From an uncultured Porphyromonadaceae bacterium (GTDB lineage Bacteria; Bacteroidota; Bacteroidia; Bacteroidales; Coprobacteraceae): DNA of 49,853 nt. Every line of letters begins with the position of its first letter. The stretch's first letter is position 1. Of this stretch, positions 1 through 8,096 are shown piece by piece. The stretch is from contig URAV01000027.1 of NCBI GenBank assembly GCA_900545915.1, forward strand, positions 1-49,853. Direction: 5' to 3'. The notes under the pieces are model-generated. The model did not search any database and was not told the origin of the DNA. It saw only the letters and a list, made by a program, of their open reading frames with translations. The position numbers and the translations under genes are program-made.

Positions 1-54
1 TAGAGCATCTGACTACGGATCAGAAGGTTACAGGTTTGAATCCTGTCGGAGTCA
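1..54 (+). tRNA. tRNA-Arg (anticodon ACG), 5' end cut by window edge
   Basis: The sequence starts in the D arm. The anticodon stem pairs 8-12 with 20-24 around a seven-base loop (13-19) whose central triplet 15-17 is ACG, the arginine CGN-reading anticodon. A five-base variable loop is followed by a T stem (30-34 with 42-46) enclosing TTTGAAT. The 3' acceptor strand is 47-53 and the discriminator A is at 54. CCA is not encoded. The 5' acceptor strand and most of the D arm lie outside the window, so acceptor pairing could not be checked. Confidence 0.9.
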
Positions 55-110
55 CTTTTACAGTTCTCATATTTATGAAGGACTGTTTTTTTATATATTA
101 ACAATCGAAT

Positions 111-602
111 ATGATGATTATACGTCTGGCAAAAGAAAATGACATAGAAGAAATCATGGGATTAATTACCAGGACGGTAATATCCGGACAATCATCTTCT
201 GGTTGGAACGAAACTTATCCCACCAAAGAAATTTTCGTTAAAGATATAGATAATCAATATCTATATGTTTATGAAGACAACCATATCGTCATCGGCATCA
301 TATCTCTTATTCCCGGACCAGACCCCGACTACCAAAGTATTATATGGAAAAATCCCGGAACATCACCCTTAGTATTACATCGACTATGTGTTGACCCTTA
401 TCGACAAAGAGAGGGTATCGGAAGCCGATTAATGAATTTTGCAGAAACATTTGGCCGTGAACATGGATACACATCGCTACAACTGGATACCCGCATCAGC
501 AACCATACAGCGGCAAACCTTTATGAACAATTAGGATATACAAAGATCGGAACGATAACAAGAAATCGAGGGAATTTTATATGCTATGAAAAAAAACTTT
601 GA
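111..602 (+). CDS. GNAT family N-acetyltransferase
   Basis: This 163-residue single-domain protein has the normal length for a GNAT acetyltransferase, an enzyme that moves an acetyl group from acetyl-CoA to an amine. The acetyl-CoA pyrophosphate loop is visible as RQREGIG at residues 98-104, preceded by the beta-4 strand VLHRLCVDP. The C-terminal part has the usual N-x-x-A-x-x-L-Y-x-x-x-G-Y motif (131-143). Two ATG codons stand side by side at 111 and 114; either could start. No signal peptide or membrane segment is seen, so it should be cytoplasmic. The substrate cannot be told from sequence. It lies alone between the tRNA and the sigma factor and is probably not part of the glycan locus. 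Confidence 0.85.
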   Translation: MMIIRLAKENDIEEIMGLITRTVISGQSSSGWNETYPTKEIFVKDIDNQYLYVYEDNHIVIGIISLIPGPDPDYQSIIWKNPGTSPLVLHRLCVDPYRQREGIGSRLMNFAETFGREHGYTSLQLDTRISNHTAANLYEQLGYTKIGTITRNRGNFICYEKKL

Positions 603-641
603 TAAAACAAGTGCGGTTCTCTATATAAAATAATATCGACT

Positions 642-675
642 TTTGGAATATATCAATCTATTTTCAATATATTTG
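642..675 (+). promoter_or_regulatory. Candidate housekeeping promoter in the 324-bp gap before the ECF sigma gene
   Basis: The gap 603-926 is very A+T rich and holds no gene. It contains TTTG (642-645), 22 nt, then TATATTTG (668-675), close to the Bacteroidetes pattern TTTG-N19-21-TAnnTTTG. If used, it would give a leader of about 250 nt before the sigma ATG at 927. A+T richness makes chance matches likely. The TAAGTGTTTT element found before fecR, susC and two later genes is absent here. Confidence 0.3.
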
Positions 676-926
676 AATTGAGAATTCATCAAAAAAGGGA
701 ATTATAAGTTTCAAGCTCTATTATACAAACTTTTAAGCAATAATTATATATTTATTGTGTAAATTTTTGCAGTCAAGTACAAAAAGAAACAAAAAAATAT
801 ATTAATATTGCTCTCAAATTCAACAATATATATTTTAAATATTATCTTAAAAGTCTGTATATAAATATATTATACACATTGTAGAAATTCCCTTATCATT
901 TAACAACAAAAGGGAAATCATAAATT

Positions 927-1526
927 ATGAAATTTGAAGAGAAAAATATATTGATTGAAAAAGGAAAAATAGAACAAGAATATAATCTATTATTCAAACG
1001 GTTATATCCGGGATTGATGTTTTATGCAAATCGCTTTTTGGATGAAGATGAGGCAGAAGATGTAGTACAAGATGCATTTGTAGAATTATGGGAAAAACGA
1101 AATGAAATAGACTTAGGAGATTCTATCCACACATTTATGTACCGTTCGGTTTATTTTAAGGCTATCAACATAATTCGACATAAAAATGTAGAGAATAATT
1201 ACTCTCAATCTTTAATTGATATATACCAAAAGAAAATAGATTACTTTCATCCGGATGAAAACGATACGATCCGAAAAATGGAAAGTAACGAAATCAATAA
1301 AGAAATTTTCTCGGTAATAGAGTCTTTACCTGAAAAATGTAAAGAGGTCTTTAAACTGAGTTATCTCAATGATATGAAAAATAAAGAAATAGCTGAATTA
1401 CTGAATATTTCTTTACGAACTGTAGAAGCCCATATGTATAAAGCATTAAAATTTCTTCGTGCTAATTTATCCCACTTGATGCCTGTTATTTTATGGATAC
1501 AAGTATTTTTTATGAAATACAAGTAA
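927..1526 (+). CDS. ECF RNA polymerase sigma factor (FecI/RpoE type)
   Basis: This 199-residue sigma-70 factor has only regions 2 and 4, as expected for extracytoplasmic-function sigma factors of Bacteroidetes glycan loci. Region 2 covers about residues 26-61, with the DEAEDVVQDAFVELW signature that contacts core polymerase and the -10 element. Region 4 covers about 130-178, with a helix-turn-helix (NKEIAELLNISLRTVEAHM) that reads the -35 element. A short hydrophobic tail follows (about 183-196). The next gene, 46 bp downstream, is its FecR anti-sigma, and a SusC with an STN signalling domain follows. Together these form the standard three-part trans-envelope switch. Its probable targets are the four copies of a shared upstream element at 1524, 2705, 8013 and 12504. 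Confidence 0.93.
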   Translation: MKFEEKNILIEKGKIEQEYNLLFKRLYPGLMFYANRFLDEDEAEDVVQDAFVELWEKRNEIDLGDSIHTFMYRSVYFKAINIIRHKNVENNYSQSLIDIYQKKIDYFHPDENDTIRKMESNEINKEIFSVIESLPEKCKEVFKLSYLNDMKNKEIAELLNISLRTVEAHMYKALKFLRANLSHLMPVILWIQVFFMKYK

Positions 1527-1556
1527 GTGTTTTACAGCAACCAGTTGTTTTTTATA
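1524..1556 (+). promoter_or_regulatory. Candidate ECF-sigma promoter, copy 1 (fecR)
   Basis: TAAGTGTTTT (1524-1533) is followed by 13 nt and then GTTTTTTATA (1547-1556), ending 16 nt before the fecR ATG. The first three bases are the sigma gene's own stop codon. The same bipartite element precedes susC, the GH85 gene and the 1175-residue protein gene. The second half has two extra T compared with the other copies. Confidence 0.6.
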
Positions 1557-1572
1557 ATAAAAGATTTATATA

Positions 1573-2574
1573 ATGAATGAATTAGACGAAATACTATTAT
1601 TGAAATATTTACAGAACAACTGCTCAGAAGAGGAATTAGCGATCGTTAATTCGTGGATGAACTTGTCTAAAGATAATCGTAATCGATTATTAGAGATGGA
1701 AAGAATTTGGCACTCTGGAGACAAAATCCGTTTTGCAAAAGAGAGCCATATACTCCATGCCGAGAAACTGTTATATAGCCGAATCAAAGATATAGAAGAA
1801 AAGAAACAAAATATCCGCAAATCAAAGTGGATATATTCTACAATAAAATATGCAGCCGCCATCATCGTTTTATTTATCGGAACATACTTTGCGATAAATT
1901 ACTTCGGATTTAATGTGAGTGATTATGAGATTGTCTCTACTTCAAAGACCGATCCTGTACGGCAAATCATTCTACCCGACGGTACAAAAGTGTGGTTAAA
2001 CCACTCTTCTATTCTAAAATATCCTAAAAAATTTACTGAAAAGAAACGAGTTGTAGAATTAGAAGGTGAGGCTTATTTTGAAGTAACAAAAGATACCAAA
2101 CGCCCGTTTTCAGTACAGAATGAAACTTTAGACGTACAGGTACTCGGTACTGTATTTAATATGAATTGCGATAAAAATAGACAATTAGCAGAAGTTTCTC
2201 TAATTCGCGGATCTGTCAAAGTCACAGGAAAACATGACGAAGGAATGATTGTTCTTTCGTCGGGACAAAAAGCTGAATTAAACAAATCAACGAAACAAAT
2301 GCACGTAAGAACATTCAATACGCAACTCGATGCAGTTTGGCATGACGGAATGATTCCATTCGAAGATGCGACAATCTCGGAAATCGTTTCGACTCTCCAA
2401 CATTTATACAAAACAGAGATCATTCTATCTCCAGACATCGATAAAAGCACTTACTCCGGAGTTATTTATCAAAAAGAAAACCTCGACTCCGTATTACTTA
2501 ATTTGACATTAGCCATGCCGATAGAATATACAAAAAATGAAGGCAAAATATACATAAAACCGATTAAAAGGTAA
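1573..2574 (+). CDS. FecR family anti-sigma factor
   Basis: This 333-residue inner-membrane regulator holds the ECF sigma factor and passes on a signal from the outer-membrane SusC. The cytoplasmic N-terminal region (1-88) should bind sigma. One membrane segment lies at about 90-111. The periplasmic FecR domain starts near 118 and includes the typical LPDGTKVWLNHSSILKYP and ELEGEAYFEV stretches. The C-terminal DUF4974-like domain (about 265-333) usually contacts the STN domain of the transporter. Length and order are normal. A candidate ECF promoter sits immediately upstream, which suggests that the anti-sigma is made under control of its own sigma factor (inference). A perfect long hairpin follows the gene. 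Confidence 0.93.
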   Translation: MNELDEILLLKYLQNNCSEEELAIVNSWMNLSKDNRNRLLEMERIWHSGDKIRFAKESHILHAEKLLYSRIKDIEEKKQNIRKSKWIYSTIKYAAAIIVLFIGTYFAINYFGFNVSDYEIVSTSKTDPVRQIILPDGTKVWLNHSSILKYPKKFTEKKRVVELEGEAYFEVTKDTKRPFSVQNETLDVQVLGTVFNMNCDKNRQLAEVSLIRGSVKVTGKHDEGMIVLSSGQKAELNKSTKQMHVRTFNTQLDAVWHDGMIPFEDATISEIVSTLQHLYKTEIILSPDIDKSTYSGVIYQKENLDSVLLNLTLAMPIEYTKNEGKIYIKPIKR

Positions 2575-2601
2575 ATCATTTCATACAATAACAATTTATC
2601 C

Positions 2602-2652
2602 TTAAACGGCGACAGGCAAGAAAGCGGTTCTTTCTTGCCTGTCGCCGTTTAA
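2602..2652. terminator. Perfect 23-bp hairpin after fecR
   Basis: The arms at 2602-2624 and 2630-2652 are exact reverse complements, with a five-base loop CGGTT. The stem is G+C rich in a low-G+C region. The run after it (ATTTTGC) is only a weak U tract. It separates sigma/fecR from susC, which then has its own candidate promoter at 2705. Confidence 0.8.
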
Positions 2653-2704
2653 ATTTTGCAGATCAAGAAAATCTCAACATTCTCATAAAAAACAAATTTT
2701 CGAG

Positions 2705-2735
2705 TAAGTGTTTTCACAAATACGACTGTTTTATA
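2705..2735 (+). promoter_or_regulatory. Candidate ECF-sigma promoter, copy 2 (susC)
   Basis: TAAGTGTTTT (2705-2714), 13 nt, GTTTTATA (2728-2735). It lies 63 nt before the susC ATG and just after the fecR terminator hairpin. Confidence 0.65.
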
Positions 2736-2798
2736 TGCAAAGGGGAAAAAGACAATAGAATTTATCCCTTTATGTGTTTGATTCAATAATAAATACCT

Positions 2799-5700
2799 AT
2801 GAAAAATGTTTTAGCAAAAAAGAGGCATATAAAAATAGCCTCGATGATTCTGTTCTTGTTTCTTTCTACACACTTAACATTCTCACAAGTTACTTTGTCT
2901 CTTAAAAACGGGACTTTAGAGAACATTATCCAAACAATCAAAGCTCAAACTGAGTATAAGTTTTTTTATGATGACGAACTAACCAAACTGAAGGTCGGAG
3001 ATATAAACGAAAAAAATATCCCGGTAAAAGAGTTATTAAACAAAGTATTGCCACCCATCGGCGTCACTTATAAAATAGATTCTCAAATCATTTATCTATA
3101 CCCCAATAAAAAAGAAATAAAATCTACGCCGAAGGGAAAAGACTCAAAACAAATTATAAAAGGACAGGTAACCGATGCCTCAGGAGAACCTCTAATCGGA
3201 GTCAGCGTATCCGTAAAAGGATCGACATCCGGAACAATGACCGACATGGACGGAAATTATACATTAATCGTTCCGGAGGGATATAAAGATATTCAATTTT
3301 CTTACGTCGGCTTTAAAACCGAACAACACGCAATTAAAGGAGATAAAATCAACATTCAAATGCAAGAGGATACTCATACCCTCGACGAAGTCGTCGTTAC
3401 GGCATTGGGAATCAAAAAAGAGAAAAAAATGTTAGGATATTCGGTACAAGAAATCAAAGGCGACAAGCTCAACCAAACCGGAGATCCGTCTATAACAGGA
3501 GCTTTACAAGGGAAAGTTGCAGGTCTGCAAATGACTACATCCAATACCGGATTAAACGGATCTACCAAAATAACCATACGAGGCAATAGCTCTCTCGTAG
3601 ATAACAATCAACCGTTATGGATCGTGGATGGCGTCCCTTTTACAGAAGAAAGTACTTCTACTGCTTCTGCATACAGCGGATATGACCGAGGAAGCACTAC
3701 TGTCGATATTAATCCGGAAGATATCGAATCAATATCCGTTTTGAAAGGTCCTAATGCTGCTGCGTTATACGGATCAAGAGCCGGAAACGGAGTGATCTTA
3801 ATTACTACGAAAAAAGGGACAAAGTCTAACGGATTCGGAGTCACGTACAACAACAACTTTACATGGACTCAAGTCGCTTCGACATTGGAAATGCAAGATA
3901 AATACGGTCAAGGAACAAATGGTATATACAGTGATACGCCTTATAGTTTCGGGCCAGAGCTTGACGGACATGAATATACGACTTTTACCGGAGAAAACAT
4001 CCCTTTTCAAAAATACGGGAATAAACTAAAAGATTTTTTCAATACGGGATTTGCTCAGACTCATAACGTCGCTATCGGGAACGTAAAAGAAGATTCTAAT
4101 TACAGGGCATCTTTCGGAAGTACAAATGCCAACGGCATATTTTCCCGTGAAAAGATGAACAAAATCAATGTAGATCTGACTGCCGGGATGAAAATGAATA
4201 AATACTTGTCTATGGATTCCAAAATATCTTTATCTCGCACTAAAACCGAGAATCGTCCCCTCTACGGGAAAAACGGTATTGTATATCAACTATTATTCAT
4301 ACCCAATAATATCCGGTTAAGTGATTTGAAAGATCATTATATGTCTCCTGAAAAAGCTCATATCAATTGGACAGGACCTTTTGAAGAAGTATTAAATCCC
4401 TATTTTATAGAAAATCAATACAGCAATAATGACGAACGTTGGAGGGCATTCGGTTACTATACTGCAAAACTGAACTTTACCGACTGGTTACATGGCTCAG
4501 CCAAATATGCTTTCGATTATTATAACACAACCTTCAAAACTACGGACATTACCAAATGTTTGGATGTCACGACTTTAGATGAACAAAAACAAGACCGATT
4601 AGACCGATCAGAAAGTCGTTTCTTCGAACAAAATGCAGAATTTATGTTGTTAGGAAATAACAATATCGGAGATCGCATACAAATAGGTTACTCTTTAGGC
4701 AGTAATATCATGATCCAGCAAAGGACAGGATTAGATGCATTCTCTGTAAACATGCGAAAAAAATTAGTATGGCAAATGAATTCCGCATTAGGTGTAAACG
4801 GAGCGAATGCTTCATATATGAAAAAACAGATCAATTCGGTTTTCGGAACTTTCCAATTTACATTTGACAATTATCTTACTCTCGACTTGACAGCGCGAAA
4901 TGACTGGTCTTCTACATTACCCTCAAATAACCGGTCATTCTTTTATCCTTCTGCCAATTTAAGTTTTGTAGTAAGCGATTTTATTCGTAATCAAAATTGG
5001 GCGCTTCCGGCTTGGTTAACATTCGCAAAAGTAAGACTCTCGGCGGCACAAGTAGGTAAAGATACCGATCCATACCAACTGTGCAACTGGCTGAATTATA
5101 AGCAAAACGGGAATACAGGAGATTTAACTTCTCCCGATACTTCAATCAGAGCTAATGCGACCTTAAAGCCTGAAATCTCTACTTCGTATGAAGGCGGATT
5201 AGAATTAAAATTTTTGCAAAACCGGTTAGGAATAGATTTTACCTATTATAACAGCCGGACAAAAAATCAAGTGTTAATAGTCCCGATGACCGGTTCTTTC
5301 AACGGAAAATATATCAATGCCGGACTGGTAAGCAATAAAGGGGTAGAACTCATGCTATACGGTACTCCTGTAAAAACTAAAGATTGTTCATTTGATCTTA
5401 CAATAAACATGGCTCACAACCTCTCTGAAGTGATAGAACTAACACCAGAAAAGAAAGAAGTCATATTTAACGAAGGAGAGTCTAACTTTATCATAGACGT
5501 CGGAGCTCGTGAAGGAGGGAAATTGGGAGATATCTACCCGATACAATCTTACAAACGCGATAATAACGGAAATATCATTGTTCGCGATGGCTACCCATTG
5601 ATCGAAGAAAGCAAAGGTAATGACCGTAAAGCGATCGGTAATATACAACCTAAATTATTAATGTCTGTTACTCCGTCATTTACATATAAAGGTATTTACC

Positions 5701-6158
5701 TGACTGCACTTTTCGACATGAAATTCGGTGGAGATATAGTATCCATGTCCGAATCGGTAGCTACAAACTACGGTATGGCAAAACGCACAGAAGATCGGGG
5801 AAAAATTACTGTAAAGGGAGTAAACGAAGACGGCACACCCAACACGACAGCCGTTGATGCAGAAAGTTACTACAAACGAATAGCCAACGTAGCAGAAGAG
5901 TTCTTATATGATGCATCATTCATCAAGCTAAAAGAGCTGTCACTCGGCTATTCATTTCCCAAAACATTGTTGAAGAAAACTCCTTTTAACAGCTTAAAAG
6001 TCGCATTCGTTGCCCGTAACCTTTGTTATTTGATGAGTCATACTCCGGGAACAAGCCCAGAAGGAGGTTATGATACGACAATGTTTTCTCAAGCATTCGA
6101 TTTCACATCCATACCCTATACACGAACATTGGGATTTTCTGTTAATGTCGGATTTTAA
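2799..6158 (+). CDS. susC: SusC/RagA TonB-dependent transporter with STN signalling domain
   Basis: This 1119-residue outer-membrane active importer is expected to take up oligosaccharides released at the surface, powered by TonB. After a signal peptide (about 1-29, ending LTFSQ) comes an STN domain (about 30-105), found in transporters that signal to FecR. Next is a carboxypeptidase-regulatory-like beta-sandwich (about 118-195), then the LDEVVVTALG segment, the plug domain (about 210-340, with GNSSLVDNNQPLWIVDGVPF-like sequence and the ALYGSRAGNGVILITTKKG end), and a long beta-barrel ending in aromatic-rich GFSVNVGF. The STN domain ties this protein to the adjacent sigma/FecR pair. SusD begins 25 nt downstream, so the two should be co-transcribed and form one complex. 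Confidence 0.96.
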   Translation: MKNVLAKKRHIKIASMILFLFLSTHLTFSQVTLSLKNGTLENIIQTIKAQTEYKFFYDDELTKLKVGDINEKNIPVKELLNKVLPPIGVTYKIDSQIIYLYPNKKEIKSTPKGKDSKQIIKGQVTDASGEPLIGVSVSVKGSTSGTMTDMDGNYTLIVPEGYKDIQFSYVGFKTEQHAIKGDKINIQMQEDTHTLDEVVVTALGIKKEKKMLGYSVQEIKGDKLNQTGDPSITGALQGKVAGLQMTTSNTGLNGSTKITIRGNSSLVDNNQPLWIVDGVPFTEESTSTASAYSGYDRGSTTVDINPEDIESISVLKGPNAAALYGSRAGNGVILITTKKGTKSNGFGVTYNNNFTWTQVASTLEMQDKYGQGTNGIYSDTPYSFGPELDGHEYTTFTGENIPFQKYGNKLKDFFNTGFAQTHNVAIGNVKEDSNYRASFGSTNANGIFSREKMNKINVDLTAGMKMNKYLSMDSKISLSRTKTENRPLYGKNGIVYQLLFIPNNIRLSDLKDHYMSPEKAHINWTGPFEEVLNPYFIENQYSNNDERWRAFGYYTAKLNFTDWLHGSAKYAFDYYNTTFKTTDITKCLDVTTLDEQKQDRLDRSESRFFEQNAEFMLLGNNNIGDRIQIGYSLGSNIMIQQRTGLDAFSVNMRKKLVWQMNSALGVNGANASYMKKQINSVFGTFQFTFDNYLTLDLTARNDWSSTLPSNNRSFFYPSANLSFVVSDFIRNQNWALPAWLTFAKVRLSAAQVGKDTDPYQLCNWLNYKQNGNTGDLTSPDTSIRANATLKPEISTSYEGGLELKFLQNRLGIDFTYYNSRTKNQVLIVPMTGSFNGKYINAGLVSNKGVELMLYGTPVKTKDCSFDLTINMAHNLSEVIELTPEKKEVIFNEGESNFIIDVGAREGGKLGDIYPIQSYKRDNNGNIIVRDGYPLIEESKGNDRKAIGNIQPKLLMSVTPSFTYKGIYLTALFDMKFGGDIVSMSESVATNYGMAKRTEDRGKITVKGVNEDGTPNTTAVDAESYYKRIANVAEEFLYDASFIKLKELSLGYSFPKTLLKKTPFNSLKVAFVARNLCYLMSHTPGTSPEGGYDTTMFSQAFDFTSIPYTRTLGFSVNVGF

Positions 6159-6183
6159 TCATTTTATTTGAAAATATAAGATT

Positions 6184-7920
6184 ATGAAATTACATTATAT
6201 TACGATATCGGCAATACTTCTATCTGTGACATCATGTGCAGATTTCGATAAAATAAATATCGATCCTGAAAACTCTATATACGTAGGAGCTGGAGATACA
6301 GGGAATGATTCAAACGACGACGAACGTTCTACCAGTATAGATTTTCCTGAAACCATCCCGGATGACGAATTAGCTTTTGCCAAAGAAAACGAAGCATCTG
6401 TCGAGTCCGATTTCAAAACATTCTCGTATGAAGGGATGTACAACGATTATCAAAAAACGACAAACTTAACACATGACATATACGCAGGATATTTTGCCAA
6501 CAACCACCCATCTTTCGTTAACGAGTCTCCCAACTATCGTTATACCGATCGCTATTCATCAACACGCTGGGAACATTTCTATCGCGACCGATGCAAAGAA
6601 TATTCCCGACTAACCCGTGTATTCAAATATGTTAATCCCGAGAAATACAAAAACGCATTTTATATCACCCGCATCTATTTCGCCTTTTTGGGAGTACAAA
6701 TGGTAGATACATACGGAAATATTCCTTTCTCAGATTATGTTCGAGGACAAAATCCGCGAGAAAAAGCCAGATACGACACAGGTGCAGAAGTATATGACAT
6801 GTGTTTTCGCATTTTGGCCGAAGCAGTAGAAAACATAAATCCCGACGATGCAAGTCAATTCACATTCTCCGGGAATAATGATAATTGTTATCATGGAGAT
6901 GCTTCAAAATGGATCAGATTTGCAAATACTTTGCGGCTACGCATGGCTTTACGGATATCTAATTATGACCCGGATTGGGCTCGTAGGGAGGGAACTGCCG
7001 CATTAACAGCTAAAGGAGGATTAATTCAAAACAATGAAGATAATATGCGTACAATACCGAAACACGCTCCTACCGATTTAGGAGGAGACGGTATCGGCGG
7101 TAACGAAAATGTTCATGCCATGTGTAGCTATATTTATTTGGATGTCGTTATGTCTAAAGACATGGAACTGGCATATAAAACACAAAGCTCACGAGATGAT
7201 CCTCGTATGCAGGTATGCTGGTATCGTCCCACGCCGACAACTCAATTAAAGGATCAAGATACCGAAGATACTTCATCAGAGTTTACGGGATGCGCAATCG
7301 GCAGTTCCGATATAGACCGCTCTTCAGCTAAATATTCGGTAATACGCAGTTATTCAAGAAACTCTACGACATTAGACAACTCACGATGGTTTGGATATGC
7401 CCGTGAATCCGTATGGTTGAGTTATGCCGAAACAAAGTTTCTCCTTGCAGAAGCTGCATTAAGAAATTGGGGAACAGAAAAAGATGCAGAGACATACTTT
7501 AAAGAAGGAATTCAAGCATCCTGCGACTACTACGGAATCTTATCTCGACTCACAACAGCTTATGTCAACGGAGTTATGGGCAATCTCGATGAAGGAGTAT
7601 TTACTAACAACAAAGAAAAGGCTTTAGAAGCTATCATAACACAAAAATGGTTAGCTGTTTTCCCGAATGGAAACGAAGGCTGGGCGGAATTTCGTCGGAC
7701 AGATTATCCTCGTCTGCAAAACCATATCGGCAATATATCAGAAGACGTCCCAGTCGGGAAATTTATCAAACGCATCCGTTATCCGAACAGCGAATATACC
7801 AGCAATCAGGAGAATATACCCCAAAATTACATCGACCGTCAAGATACCAAGATATTTTGGGACATAGCTGATACAAATAATGATTCGGGAATCAGACAGA
7901 CTCCTGACAATTTCAGATGA
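6184..7920 (+). CDS. susD: SusD/RagB family glycan-binding outer-membrane lipoprotein
   Basis: This 578-residue surface lipoprotein is the lid and glycan-binding partner of the SusC just upstream. The signal peptide ends in a lipobox (LSVTSC) with the lipidated Cys at 18. The opening ADFDKINIDPENS after the Cys is typical of the SusD-like group with an FxxINxDPN start. TPR-like helices are suggested by stretches such as YFAFLGVQMVDTYGNIPFSDY (about 160-180), AEVYDMCFRILAEAVENI and the later AETKFLLAEAALR segment. No SusE/SusF-like gene follows. The next genes are each preceded by their own candidate promoter, and a hairpin terminator follows this gene. Confidence 0.94.
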   Translation: MKLHYITISAILLSVTSCADFDKINIDPENSIYVGAGDTGNDSNDDERSTSIDFPETIPDDELAFAKENEASVESDFKTFSYEGMYNDYQKTTNLTHDIYAGYFANNHPSFVNESPNYRYTDRYSSTRWEHFYRDRCKEYSRLTRVFKYVNPEKYKNAFYITRIYFAFLGVQMVDTYGNIPFSDYVRGQNPREKARYDTGAEVYDMCFRILAEAVENINPDDASQFTFSGNNDNCYHGDASKWIRFANTLRLRMALRISNYDPDWARREGTAALTAKGGLIQNNEDNMRTIPKHAPTDLGGDGIGGNENVHAMCSYIYLDVVMSKDMELAYKTQSSRDDPRMQVCWYRPTPTTQLKDQDTEDTSSEFTGCAIGSSDIDRSSAKYSVIRSYSRNSTTLDNSRWFGYARESVWLSYAETKFLLAEAALRNWGTEKDAETYFKEGIQASCDYYGILSRLTTAYVNGVMGNLDEGVFTNNKEKALEAIITQKWLAVFPNGNEGWAEFRRTDYPRLQNHIGNISEDVPVGKFIKRIRYPNSEYTSNQENIPQNYIDRQDTKIFWDIADTNNDSGIRQTPDNFR

Positions 7921-7954
7921 CAATGTAGATTTTTCGGATCAAAAACAGATATAA

Positions 7955-7982
7955 AAAATGCTCTAAAAAATTAGAGCATTTT
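7955..7982. terminator. Hairpin terminator after susD
   Basis: Arms 7955-7966 and 7971-7982 are exact complements (AAAATGCTCTAA / TTAGAGCATTTT) with an AAAA loop. The T-rich end acts as the U tract in the plus direction. Confidence 0.8.
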
Positions 7983-8012
7983 CATTACCCAACGAAAAAT
8001 GAAATTTATGAC

Positions 8013-8044
8013 TAAGTGTTTTTATGACGACCATACGTTTTATA
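8013..8044 (+). promoter_or_regulatory. Candidate ECF-sigma promoter, copy 3 (GH85 gene)
   Basis: TAAGTGTTTT (8013-8022), 14 nt, GTTTTATA (8037-8044), 52 nt before the start of the GH85 gene and directly after the susD terminator. Confidence 0.65.
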
Positions 8045-8096
8045 ATTATTAAATATTGCACAACCAATAATACGTTAATTTTTAAATCATAAACCA

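Noticed and set aside
1..110. tRNA-Arg as an integration site for a mobile element
   Set aside because: No integrase gene, and no direct repeat of the tRNA 3' end was noticed downstream in the window.
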